From DASPHG01 sp963849605 (GTDB taxonomy: Bacteria > Actinomycetota > Thermoleophilia > Solirubrobacterales > Thermoleophilaceae): DNA of 64,000 nt. Positions within the stretch are counted from its first letter, which is position 1. Each line of letters begins with the position of its first letter. Of this stretch, positions 17,834 to 25,430 are shown piece by piece. The notes below the pieces were generated by a model. It was not told the DNA's origin, did no database searches, and worked only from the letters and a program-made list of their open reading frames with translations. Made by a program: the position numbers and the translations under genes. Location of the stretch: NCBI GenBank assembly GCA_963849605.1, contig CAWKHX010000015.1, positions 434,001-498,000 on the forward strand, given 5' to 3'.

Positions 17834-19199
17834 ATGGACACGACGTCGGGCAGGGCACGGAGCAGGCTTACGGCTCTCACAGCCGCGGGCACCCTCGCGA
17901 TCCTCGGTGTGGCCGCGCCGTCCGCCGGCGCTCTGCCGCCCGAGCCGCCGCTCGCCACTTCGCCGAACGTCCACGTGCTCGACCACATCCCCGGCACGGC
18001 CGCCGGCCTGAACTTCAAGGACCACTACGCCTTCGTGAGCGGCTGGAGCGGCGTGACGGTGCTCGACATCGCCACCCCGGCGGCGCCCCAGATCGTCGGC
18101 GAGCTGCCGCTGCCGCACTTCGAGAACGAGGATGTCGACCTCTGCGGAGACGTCCTGATCGTGGTGAACGACCGCGAGGCGAGGGATCTCGGCTCGATCA
18201 TGTACGTGGTCAGCATCGTGGACCCGACGTCGCCGACAGTGATCTCGGTCCTGCCACTGGGACTGACCGGTGCCGGCCGCGGATCCGGGCACATCGCCAA
18301 CTTCGTGAAGCCCGACTGCACGCAGGCGTGGCTCGACGGCGGTGACCACGTCGAGGTCGTCGACCTGACCGACCCGACGGCGCCGAAATCGCTCGGCAAG
18401 TTCGAGTCGGCTGCGTCCATGAGCGACAACTTCAAGGTCTCGCACGACACCGAGCTCGACTCGACCGGCACGCTGTGGAACGTCGGGGGCGGAGGTGCGG
18501 CCGCGTATCGCCTTACGGCCGACCCGCTCGCGCCGAAGCTATTGGCGACGACCGGCGCCGCAGGTTCTAACCCGTCGCCGTACAACGACTTCATCCTCCA
18601 CAACTCCCAGCGTCGCGGCCAGACGCTTCTGATCACCGAAGAGGACTACGTCGATGACGGACGAGGTGCCCCCGGGCGGCTGCCGCGGCCAGGGCAAGTT
18701 CGAGACGTGGAGCCTCGCGGGGCTGAAGAAGGGCTCGATCACGCCGCAGGACACGTGGGAGACGGAGCTCAACGGGATGTTCACCGGCGGCGCGGTGGAC
18801 TCGAAGGCGCCGGTGACCGCGAACTGCTCGTCGCACTGGTTCGACGCGAAGGACGGGATCGCAACGGTTGGCTGGTACGAGCAGGGCGTGCGCTTCCTCA
18901 GCTACCAGTCGCCCACCGACATCAAGCAGGTCGGCTACTACATCCCCGCGAACGGCTCGACCTGGGCGGCGTACTGGTCACCCACCGATCCGAAGGGCGA
19001 GATCGTGTACACCGCCGACGTGTACCGCGGCGTTGACGTGCTGCGCATCGACGGGGGCGGCCGGAAGGCGAAGAAGGTCAAGGCCCCGGTGCCGCAGAGC
19101 TGGTTCGGCAGCCCGACGTCCGACTCCGCGAGCTTCGAGCCGCATCCGACGTTCGGCTTCGTGTGCCCGGTGCTCAAGTCGGGCCTCCACGCACCCTGA
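17834..19199 (+). CDS. Secreted LVIVD-repeat protein, apparent frameshift
   Basis: Exported propeller-type protein of about 454 residues once the frame is corrected. GGGGGG lies 3 bases before ATG 17834. A signal peptide (about 1-35) precedes LVIVD-like repeats (GVTVLDIATPAAPQIVGEL, VEVVDLTDPTAPKSL). At about 18657-18662 the reading moves by one base: the first frame ends its homology at ITEEDYVD, and the next frame carries on with DEVPPGGCRGQGKF to the stop at 19197. One extra G in the gacgg run explains this. The C-terminal part repeats the SHWFDAKDG and GVRFLSYQSP blocks of the paralogue at 11584-13044. Function unknown. Confidence 0.72.
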
Positions 19200-19366
19200 T
19201 CCGGGTCTGACGCTCGGCATCCGGGTTGGGCGACGGGATACAGTCGCGGCCCAACCAACGGAGGTGCTGTGATGGTGATGGCGGCCGTCGCCGGTTGAGA
19301 TCGCCGGCCAGGGCGGTTCGTGCTGCAGTGCCTTCGACGCTCCAGCACAAGAGGTCTCCCGGAAAG

Positions 19367-22300
19367 CTACTGTCGTTGTGAGTCCCGACCGGGGCCGCCA
19401 CGTAGCCTGTCCCTGGCCGGCCCGCCGAACAGCCTGTCCCTGCCCCGTCCGCCGAACAGCCTGTCCCGGCCGCCATTGCCGCGCAGCGTGTCCTTGCCTC
19501 CGTTGCCGCGCAGCCTGTCCCGGCCGCCGTTGCCGCGGAGCCTGTCCCTGCCCCGTCCGCCGCGCAGCCTGTCGCGGCCGGCTTGGCCACGCAGTACGTC
19601 GGCGCCGCCCTTGCCGCGGAGTGTGTCCTTGCGGCCGTTGCCGCGCAGCGAGTCCTTACCCGCGCCGCCGACAAGCGTGTCCCTGCCCGCTCCGCCACAG
19701 ACCAGGTCGTTGCCGGCCAATCCCCTGATCACGTCGTTGCCGGCGAGGCCGACGATCACGTCGCGCCCGCGCGTCCCCCTGAGGCTGTCGACAGCGGCAG
19801 TGCCAAAGATCGTCCCCGTCTTCCCGGCACAGCGCAGCGAAGGTGTCTCACGCGCTGTGCGCGCGCAGGCGCGCAGGTCGAGCTGCCTGGTCTCGCCGCG
19901 GTCGACCTGGACCTGCTGGGTGTCGAGCACTCGCCCGCCGACCTCGCAGGTGAGCGTGTAGCTCTCAACCTGCGCGGGCTTGAACGGCGGCGGCGCCGAG
20001 TAGGTGATCTCGACCTCGTAGTTGTCGGCGGCCGTGGCGGCGAAGTTGTTCACCCGCAGCACGTACTTCTTGCCCGCAGGCAGCCGCGGTTGCTCGGAGG
20101 CCGAGACCTCCTCGACGTTGCTCGGCCCGGTCTGACTCGTGCTGACCACGGGCTCGTCGTCCTGGGACTTGCCGTCGCCGTTGACGTCGTCGTAGAGCTT
20201 GACGTCCCAGTCGCCCCCCAGGCTGGGCCACGAGACGCGAACGTCCATGGTGGCGTTGTCGCCGGTCGTCGGGATCGTGATCGGGTGGTCGTTGTACGAC
20301 ACCGTGTCGTTCGAGTCCGGTTCACCCGTGGGAACCGCAGCGCCGTCGTCCGGGTCGTCCTCGGTCGTCGAGGAGCCGGCGACGCCGCCGGTCTGCGTCT
20401 CGGGCGGGCTCGGCTCGCCCGGGTCTGGCACGCCCGTTTCCTTGGCGACGAGTGGCCGCGTCGAGGGGTTGACGTGCCAGCGAACGCGGCCGTCCGACCC
20501 GATGTCGTAGACGGTCTCCAGCTTGTCGTCGAACAGGATCGGCTGCTCGTCGGGTGGCTGCGGGAACGTCTCGGTCTTGAACGTCTTGCTCAGGCGCAGC
20601 CTGGCCCCTGCGAGACCGCTGCCCTCGAGCACGCTGTGTCGCTGCTCGTTGAGCGTGCTCTCGGCGGCGATGTAGTACGCCTCGCGGTTGCCCTGGCCGT
20701 CGAAGCCGGCGTCGGCGCCGGGATCGTTCTCGTGGTCGGCCTGCGGGTTCTCGCCCGTCCACTCCTTGACCATCGTCTCGTAGAGCGGGTGGAAGGCCGG
20801 GTCGTCGCAGTCGCCGGTCTCGTAGTTGGGAGCGCCGCAGTAGATCTCGAACGTGAAGCCGAAGCCGCCGGCGGTGTTGTAGCTCCAGTCCTCGGTCGTC
20901 CCGGTCGTGTCGTAGAGCTCGAACCCCTTCTGGCTGAAGTAGCCGTTGTGCTTGGCCATCGCGTCGCCCAGCGCCTTGTAGCCGCGGTTCTCGTCGACCG
21001 GATCGCCCAGCGCCGCCAGACCTGGCGCGCGCAGCACCAGGCCGGCGGTCGTGTGGTTGGTGATCAGCGTCACCACCTGGTTACGAGAGACGAGCGACTG
21101 GATGTTGCGGGTCTCCGGCTCGGAGAACGGGCCGGGGCCGCGGTAGGTCTGGACCAGTGGGTTGCTCGGGTCGGCACCCGGGCCGCCCCAGAGGCCGCCG
21201 TAGTTGCGGTTCGGGTCCACGCCGTTTTCGGTCAGTCCCGATGACGTCGTGCAGTTGCCGGCTTCGGAGTCGTCCGGAAGGCGGCAGTTCTTGCGCCGGT
21301 ACTCGCCTCCGGTCGCGGTTCCGCCCACCAGGTAAGCCGTGTCGTCGACGGACTCGTCGCGGCCCTCGCCGGGCGCACCGGCGGCGCCGCGCGAGGCCTC
21401 GAAACCGTCCGGGTTGACGATTGGCACGATGATGTTGCGGCTGTTCCGCACGATGTTGGTGGCGCGCGGCTCATCGGCCTTGAAGCCGTTGATCAGCTCG
21501 TAGGCCCACTCCATCGCGTGCTCGCCCGAGGGCCACTCGCGCGCATGGTGGACGCCCATGTTCAGGAACGCCGGCTTGCCGTCGTTTGCATTGACGTTGG
21601 TCGTGATCTCGATGCCCATCACGTCCTTGCCGAGCCACGTCTTGTTCGGCAGCGTGAACAGGCGGACGAGGCCCGGGTTCGCGTCGGCCAGGGCCTTCAG
21701 CTCGGTGTTGTAGTCGGCCAGCGTGCGGTACGTGGTGCGGCCGCTGGGGAAACTGGACGCGGCGGCCGTGACGCGGCTCTCGGCGATCCGTTGCCGGCGG
21801 CTCTGCGCGACCAGGTCCTCGACTAGCACCCGCCAGTGCAGGCCGGCCTTGAGCAGGGCAGCCTCGTCGTCGGGCCCGTGCAGTACGACGCCCAGGCCCT
21901 CCGAGCCTCCGTGCTCGGTCATGTCGAGCCCAAGCGCCAACAGCTGGTCCTTTTGCGCGGGCGTGGGCGTGAGCACGCTCACGAGCTTCGGCGCGTTGCG
22001 CTTCGCCATCGCCAGCGCGCCGTCGCGCAGCCCGGCGTACTCCAGGGTGGCGGGGACGGACGCCGCGCCACCCGAGCGGCGGCAGGCCTGCACGCGGAGC
22101 GTCCCGGCTTCGGACGCGTATCCGATCGCGACCTCCTGGGCGTCGGGAGACGCGTCGGCGGCGATCGCGCGGCCGGCCGCGTCGAACACAGCGACGTCCC
22201 AGTCGCCTCGATGACCGGCGAGCTCGACCGTCACCTTGCCCGGGCCAGCGACGTCCACTCGGCGGGTGGCCACGCCCGCACGGCCAGGACGGTACGCGAG

Positions 22301-22462
22301 ATGGCAGCCGGCCTCGTAGGTGCCGGGCGCGGCGGTGAGGGTGTCGTCGAGCACGGTGGTGGGCACTTGCAGCAGCTCGGTGCCCCGTGCCACCCCACTG
22401 CCGGCAACGCCGGCGGCGAGTACGACTGAGAAGAGGAGTGAGAGGCGATGGATGCGTGACAC
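19367..22462 (-). CDS. Secreted M14 zinc carboxypeptidase with basic RTX-like C-terminal repeats
   Basis: Exported protein of about 1031 residues. I chose GTG 22462, preceded by AAAGGGAG, because the signal peptide (SRIHRLSLLFSVVLAAG) starts there. The M14 domain (about 250-590) shows the zinc pair in HHAREWPSGE near 304, the third ligand in ITNHTTAG near 467, and the catalytic Glu in FTFEIYCG near 537. A beta-sandwich pre-peptidase-like domain follows. The final 140 residues are nonapeptide repeats such as GGAGRDTLV and GNGGRDRLR, related to calcium-binding RTX repeats but rich in arginine. It probably degrades peptides outside the cell. Confidence 0.85.
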   Translation of the reverse strand: MSRIHRLSLLFSVVLAAGVAGSGVARGTELLQVPTTVLDDTLTAAPGTYEAGCHLAYRPGRAGVATRRVDVAGPGKVTVELAGHRGDWDVAVFDAAGRAIAADASPDAQEVAIGYASEAGTLRVQACRRSGGAASVPATLEYAGLRDGALAMAKRNAPKLVSVLTPTPAQKDQLLALGLDMTEHGGSEGLGVVLHGPDDEAALLKAGLHWRVLVEDLVAQSRRQRIAESRVTAAASSFPSGRTTYRTLADYNTELKALADANPGLVRLFTLPNKTWLGKDVMGIEITTNVNANDGKPAFLNMGVHHAREWPSGEHAMEWAYELINGFKADEPRATNIVRNSRNIIVPIVNPDGFEASRGAAGAPGEGRDESVDDTAYLVGGTATGGEYRRKNCRLPDDSEAGNCTTSSGLTENGVDPNRNYGGLWGGPGADPSNPLVQTYRGPGPFSEPETRNIQSLVSRNQVVTLITNHTTAGLVLRAPGLAALGDPVDENRGYKALGDAMAKHNGYFSQKGFELYDTTGTTEDWSYNTAGGFGFTFEIYCGAPNYETGDCDDPAFHPLYETMVKEWTGENPQADHENDPGADAGFDGQGNREAYYIAAESTLNEQRHSVLEGSGLAGARLRLSKTFKTETFPQPPDEQPILFDDKLETVYDIGSDGRVRWHVNPSTRPLVAKETGVPDPGEPSPPETQTGGVAGSSTTEDDPDDGAAVPTGEPDSNDTVSYNDHPITIPTTGDNATMDVRVSWPSLGGDWDVKLYDDVNGDGKSQDDEPVVSTSQTGPSNVEEVSASEQPRLPAGKKYVLRVNNFAATAADNYEVEITYSAPPPFKPAQVESYTLTCEVGGRVLDTQQVQVDRGETRQLDLRACARTARETPSLRCAGKTGTIFGTAAVDSLRGTRGRDVIVGLAGNDVIRGLAGNDLVCGGAGRDTLVGGAGKDSLRGNGRKDTLRGKGGADVLRGQAGRDRLRGGRGRDRLRGNGGRDRLRGNGGKDTLRGNGGRDRLFGGRGRDRLFGGPARDRLRGGPGRDSQRQ
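19370..19790 (-). repeat. Tandem 27-base repeats encoding RTX-like nonapeptides
   Basis: About fifteen imperfect 9-codon units at the 3' end of the M14 peptidase gene. On the plus strand the phrase CTGTCC recurs at near-regular multiples of 9 bases. Units near the stop are the most uniform (GRDRLRG), while those further in are closer to classical RTX (GGAGRDTLV). The uniform end suggests recent expansion by slippage or unequal recombination. Confidence 0.75.
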
Positions 22463-22648
22463 GGCGACTCCCTTTCGCTGATGTGCGCCCCTCCCTGCCC
22501 TCCCGCGGGACTCGCGGTTCAGGTGGCAACGGCGGTGGCGCGACCGTTCCCGTACGGCAGGGACCATAGTGGTCGGCGCGGGGCCCTGAGCCGGTTTAAT
22601 CGGGGCGGTGGCGATGCGCTATGAGCCATCAGCGCAACCAACCATTGA

Positions 22649-22690
22649 TGGAGCTAGGGGGACTCGAACCCCCGACCTCCTGGGTGCGAT
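22649..22690 (-). other. Exact 42-base copy of the 3' part of tRNA-Ala(CGC), putative att site
   Basis: These 42 bases are identical to 26033-26074, which is the discriminator base through the anticodon loop of the intact tRNA-Ala gene on the same strand. Beyond this the sequences differ, and no 5' half is present, so it is not a second tRNA gene. Site-specific integration at a tRNA 3' end leaves exactly this arrangement, with the element lying between the intact tRNA and the distal copy. No integrase gene remains inside. Confidence 0.65.
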
Positions 22691-22776
22691 AACGGCAGAC
22701 CTGGATCACCTCAGATGCTGTCAGGTCCTCTGAGCGTCGCTCCGTTCGCTCAGGTGCGGTGAGGTTCTCTCAGTTC

Positions 22777-22797
22777 AGTACCACGGCTAGTACCACG
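22777..22797. repeat. Direct repeat AGTACCACG, two copies 12 bases apart
   Basis: AGTACCACG occurs at 22777-22785 and 22789-22797, about 90 bases inside the putative att copy. Short direct repeats flanking an att core can be arm-type integrase sites. That reading is inference, since no integrase is present. Confidence 0.4.
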
Positions 22798-22834
22798 CTC
22801 ATGTGCCCCAGCCGGGCGCAGGATGGGACGACGC

Positions 22835-23293
22835 TTACTCCCGCAGCCCGGCGGCTTCGAGGGCCTCGCGCCGGTCGGCATACACGTGAATCCCCACGAT
22901 CTGGCCGTCGTCGCGGAACTTCACGACCGCGAAGTTGTGGCCCTCGACCCTGGTGTCGCTCTCGGGTACGCGGGCGCTCTGGCGGTAGCGAACCACAGCG
23001 GACTCGCCCTCCTCGATTATCTCGGTCGGCTCGAGGCGGAAGTCGTCCCAGTTCTCGTCGAGATGCCGCCAGAACTCCCTGACGCCCTCTGGACCCCGGA
23101 ACACGGCGCTTCCCATATCGGGCAACTCCGCACGCCAGTGCATCTCGTACTCGGGAAGTGCCACCGCCATCGCCGCTTCGAGGTCGCGGCGCTCGAAGAC
23201 GTCGAACATCCACTGCACGATCGCGGCGACGTCACGACGGCTGACGGCCTCGAAGTACGGCCTCACCCTCTCGTCCACGTTCTCCTGCGACAT
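22835..23293 (-). CDS. NTF2-like (SnoaL-type) protein, array member 6, with duplicated N-terminal helix
   Basis: Small alpha+beta barrel protein of 152 residues, last in the transcribed order. It begins MSQENV and ends EALEAAGLRE, as the others do, but is about 20 residues longer. Two copies of the first-helix pattern stand one after the other: YFEAVSRRDVAAIV and MFDVFERRDLEAAM. This suggests a recombinational fusion of two array members. Other barrel parts (VFRGPEGVREFWRHL, IEEGESAVVRYRQ) are normal. NTF2-like proteins bind or isomerise small hydrophobic ligands; no catalytic set is evident. It starts 3 bases after the previous stop. Confidence 0.75.
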   Translation of the reverse strand: MSQENVDERVRPYFEAVSRRDVAAIVQWMFDVFERRDLEAAMAVALPEYEMHWRAELPDMGSAVFRGPEGVREFWRHLDENWDDFRLEPTEIIEEGESAVVRYRQSARVPESDTRVEGHNFAVVKFRDDGQIVGIHVYADRREALEAAGLRE

Positions 23294-23296
23294 CGC

Positions 23297-23695
23297 CTAC
23301 TCCCACAGCCCGGCGGCTTCGAGGGCCTCGGAACTGCTCTGGAACAGCTTCGCCCGAACGAGCAAGCCATCGCGAAACGTCAGCAGTTGGCTGACATTCG
23401 CTTCAACATCCGCGCCGCTTGTGGTGCCGCGCCCATGAAAGCGACCGAGAACCACGACGTTCTCGCCAGCATCGACGTATTCGTCAATCTCCCAACTAAA
23501 GCACTCCCAGGTGTCGATCCACTGGTTCCAGAACTCTTCGGCTTCCGCGTGACCGCGATAGATCCTCGCGTCGGCCAGGGATTCGGAGCGATCGATAACG
23601 ACCGAGGGGTCCAAGATCTCCAAGCTGGCGGCAAGGTCGTGTCGGTTCCAGGCCTCGTACAGGCGACGCGCAATGCCGATGTTCTCCTGCGACAT
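23297..23695 (-). CDS. NTF2-like (SnoaL-type) protein, array member 5
   Basis: Protein of 132 residues with MSQENI at the start and EALEAAGLWE at the end. It has the NTF2 pattern: first helix ARRLYEAWNRHDLAASLEI, then IYRGHAEAEEFWNQWIDTW in the second helical part, and beta strands VVVLGRFHGRG and LLTFRDGLLVRAKLF. Only 3 bases separate it from the stop of the preceding gene. The GGGAG spanning its own last codons serves as ribosome site for the next gene. Ligand unknown. Confidence 0.78.
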   Translation of the reverse strand: MSQENIGIARRLYEAWNRHDLAASLEILDPSVVIDRSESLADARIYRGHAEAEEFWNQWIDTWECFSWEIDEYVDAGENVVVLGRFHGRGTTSGADVEANVSQLLTFRDGLLVRAKLFQSSSEALEAAGLWE

Positions 23696-23698
23696 CGC

Positions 23699-24097
23699 CT
23701 ACTCCGACAGCCCGGCGGCTTCGAGGGCTTCCGTGGAATCGACGTAAGTCTCGACGCGCACCGCCAGTCCGTCGCGCAGCGTCGTAACGAACCAGATCGG
23801 CCGCTCTACCGCCACCTTGCTCCGCCTGCCTTGGCCCCGGCCCGTCACGCCGAAAAACACCCTGTCGCCGACAGCCCGCAAGTCGGAAATCGAAAGGCTG
23901 ATTTCCTCGATGTCCTCCCGGATTTCGGCCCAGTACCGTTCCAGCCCCGCACGTCCCCGATAGACCGCATGATCCGGGAACCGGCCGGTGGTGTGCAACT
24001 CCGCCTCCGGGGCGAAGCCAGCTAGCCACTCGTCGACGTCGCCGCGATTCCAGGCGTCGATCCCACGCCTGACGTTCTCGACGTTCTCCTGCGACAT
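23699..24097 (-). CDS. NTF2-like (SnoaL-type) protein, array member 4
   Basis: Protein of 132 residues, MSQENV to EALEAAGLSE. Helix VRRGIDAWNRGDVDEWLAGF and AVYRGRAGLERYWAEI are the family blocks; strands RVFFGVTGRGQG and FVTTLRDGLAVRVETY complete the barrel. It is the first gene of the downstream triplet, because a 63-base gap separates it from member 3 instead of the usual 3. That leader carries GATACT exactly 9 bases before the ATG, as does the leader of member 1, so a second promoter is likely here. Confidence 0.78.
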   Translation of the reverse strand: MSQENVENVRRGIDAWNRGDVDEWLAGFAPEAELHTTGRFPDHAVYRGRAGLERYWAEIREDIEEISLSISDLRAVGDRVFFGVTGRGQGRRSKVAVERPIWFVTTLRDGLAVRVETYVDSTEALEAAGLSE

Positions 24098-24106
24098 CGC
24101 TCGCCC

Positions 24107-24112
24107 AGTATC
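24107..24112 (-). promoter_or_regulatory. Candidate -10 box for the second NTF2-like triplet
   Basis: GATACT on the minus strand, ending 9 bases before ATG 24097. The same hexamer at the same distance precedes array member 1, with similar bases between (GCG.G.GCG). A start site only a few bases before the ATG would give an almost leaderless mRNA. No clear -35 box is seen. Confidence 0.35.
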
Positions 24113-24160
24113 GCGCGTGGTCCTAGTGCCAGGGGTTGCGTTAGCCCGGAAGCGGGCGAG

Positions 24161-24556
24161 CTACTCCGACAGCCCCACCGCTTCGAGTGCTTCCGGGTGG
24201 TCCCAGAAGAACTCAATGAAAACGATCCTGCCCTTGCGCACCGTAACGACGTTCGTAAACTCGATGTTCGCCTCGGGGCCGTGGCCCGCGCCACGCCAGA
24301 TCATCCTCACAGCGACTCGGTCGCCAACATCGATGAAGTCGCTGATCAGTTCCACGGCGTCGGCGTCCCAGGTCTCGCGGAGCTGCTCGAGCTGGCGCAT
24401 CACCGCCTCCCGACCTACGAAAGGCCCAGGCTCTGGCCAGCCCTCCGGGGTTCGCATGATGATGTCGGGGCCGTACAAGTCATGAAGGGCGTCCATGTCT
24501 CCCGCGTTCCACGCCTTGAAGGTGGCCCGATCGACCTCCACGTTCTCCTGCGACAT
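24161..24556 (-). CDS. NTF2-like (SnoaL-type) protein, array member 3
   Basis: Protein of 131 residues, MSQENVEVD to EALEAVGLSE. The first helix FKAWNAGDMDALHDLYGPD is followed by PFVGREAVMRQLEQLRETW, strands VAVRMIWRGAGHGP and VVTVRKGRIVFIEFF. It ends the upstream triplet of the array. The next 63 bases hold a leader with GATACT. Sequence identity to its neighbours is low except at both ends, so the paralogues have diverged for different ligands or duties. Confidence 0.78.
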   Translation of the reverse strand: MSQENVEVDRATFKAWNAGDMDALHDLYGPDIIMRTPEGWPEPGPFVGREAVMRQLEQLRETWDADAVELISDFIDVGDRVAVRMIWRGAGHGPEANIEFTNVVTVRKGRIVFIEFFWDHPEALEAVGLSE

Positions 24557-24559
24557 CGC

Positions 24560-24961
24560 CTACTCGCTCAGCCCGGCGGCTTCGAGCGCGTCCCTTTTGG
24601 ACGTGAAGGTCTTCATCCAAACGACCTTGTCGCCCTCGAAGGCCCAGAGGATGGCGATCTCTTCGTCGATCGGGACGCCGCTGCCTGTCCCACGCGCGGT
24701 GATGTGCGCGAGCGCGAGCACGTGCTCGCCGAGGTCGACGATCTCACCGATCTCCAAGCGGTAGTCCTGCCAGATCTCGTCGATGTCCGCCCACAGCTGG
24801 CGGATACCCTCGACCCCCTTGTAGGACCGTTCGAGATAGAGCGGATGTATCTCAAAGTCCGGTGCAAGGCGAGGGCGCACGAACACCTCCACAGCCTCGG
24901 TCCAGCGCCCGGTCCACACCTCGGCAAACCCTCGCGTCAACTCCACGTTCTCCCGCGACAT
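24560..24961 (-). CDS. NTF2-like (SnoaL-type) protein, array member 2
   Basis: Protein of 133 residues, MSRENVELTRGF to DALEAAGLSE. The core shows YKGVEGIRQLWADIDEIWQ and strands HVLALAHITARG and AILWAFEGDKVVWMKTF. It sits 3 bases after member 1 and 3 bases before member 3. The ribosome site for each gene lies inside the last codons of the gene before it, so the order is fixed by translation coupling. Function unknown. Confidence 0.78.
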   Translation of the reverse strand: MSRENVELTRGFAEVWTGRWTEAVEVFVRPRLAPDFEIHPLYLERSYKGVEGIRQLWADIDEIWQDYRLEIGEIVDLGEHVLALAHITARGTGSGVPIDEEIAILWAFEGDKVVWMKTFTSKRDALEAAGLSE

Positions 24962-24964
24962 CGC

Positions 24965-25351
24965 TTACTCCCGCAGCCCCACGGCTTCGAGGGCTTCCGT
25001 CTTATTGCGGAAGGTCTGTTGGCGAACGATCAGCCCGCCTTTCAGCGTGGCCACGAGCGCGATCCGGTCGTCCAGGGTGATGCCGCTCGTCGCACCGGCT
25101 CCGCCCACATGGACGACCGCGATCACCTGGTCGCCCGCGTCGATCAGCTCGTCGGGGTCGAGCCTGTAGCCGGACAGAGTCTTCCGGTTCTCCTCGAAGA
25201 GCGGGCGTATGGCTTCCTTGCCGTGGTGGTTCCCCAACAGAAGCGTGACGAAGTCCACCTCCGGGTCAAAAAAGTCCATCAAGGCATCGAGGTCACCCCT
25301 GTTGTAGGCAACGGCAGCGGCCCGCACGATCTCCACATTCTCCTGTGACAT
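24965..25351 (-). CDS. NTF2-like (SnoaL-type) protein, array member 1
   Basis: Protein of 128 residues, first in transcribed order: MSQENVEIVRAAAVAYNRGD at the start and EALEAVGLRE at the end. It has the helix-sheet pattern of the NTF2 fold (HHGKEAIRPLFEENRKTL, VIAVVHVGGAGA, LVATLKGGLIVRQQTF). The leader holds GATACT 9 bases before the ATG. Upstream of that lies a perfect 12-base palindrome CCCGCGCGCGGG (25377-25388) and then the tRNA-like remnant. This end of the array therefore abuts a mobile-element scar. Confidence 0.78.
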   Translation of the reverse strand: MSQENVEIVRAAAVAYNRGDLDALMDFFDPEVDFVTLLLGNHHGKEAIRPLFEENRKTLSGYRLDPDELIDAGDQVIAVVHVGGAGATSGITLDDRIALVATLKGGLIVRQQTFRNKTEALEAVGLRE

Positions 25352-25360
25352 CGCCCACGC

Positions 25361-25366
25361 AGTATC
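25361..25366 (-). promoter_or_regulatory. Candidate -10 box for the NTF2-like array
   Basis: GATACT on the minus strand, 9 bases before ATG 25351, matching the element before array member 4 in both sequence and spacing. The palindrome CCCGCGCGCGGG lies just upstream and could be an operator. Confidence 0.35.
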
Positions 25367-25397
25367 TCCGAGGGAACCCGCGCGCGGGTAGCAATGA

Positions 25398-25430
25398 TGG
25401 ACTAGTCGGACTCGAACCGGCGACCTCCTA
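25398..25430 (-). pseudogene. tRNA 3'-half remnant
   Basis: Read on the minus strand, it has AGGAGGTCG, a T-arm with the TTCGAGT loop, and an acceptor-like end TAGTCCA. One T-stem pair (C:A) is broken and the acceptor strand is one base short. It resembles the 3' part of the tRNA-Ala nearby at about 27 of 33 positions, but with a mostly compensated T-stem, so it may come from another tRNA. The bases after it (TCATTGC) resemble those after the 22649 copy (TCAATGG). The stop codon of the glyoxalase-like gene falls in it. Confidence 0.5.

Larger units (their letters stand above)
22463..22834. other. 372-base non-coding stretch with tRNA copy and repeats
   Basis: This gap separates the M14 peptidase from the NTF2-like array. 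It holds the 42-base tRNA-Ala 3' copy (22649-22690) and a 7-bp inverted repeat CTGAGCG/CGCTCAG (22730-22736 and 22747-22753). It also holds a direct repeat of AGTACCACG (22777-22785 and 22789-22797). No gene is supported here. The mix resembles a decayed attachment region of an integrated element. Confidence 0.55.

Noticed and set aside
19370..19790. CRISPR-like or VNTR array
   Set aside because: The repeats are 27-base coding units in frame with the M14 peptidase and have no spacers. They encode RTX-like nonapeptides.
22649..22725. A second complete tRNA-Ala gene
   Set aside because: Only the 3' 42 bases match; the D-arm and 5' acceptor strand are missing, so it cannot fold into a tRNA.
22835..25351. 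Integron gene-cassette array
   Set aside because: There is no integrase gene, no attC-type imperfect inverted repeat between genes, and the joins are only 3 bases long. Homologous shuffling fits better.
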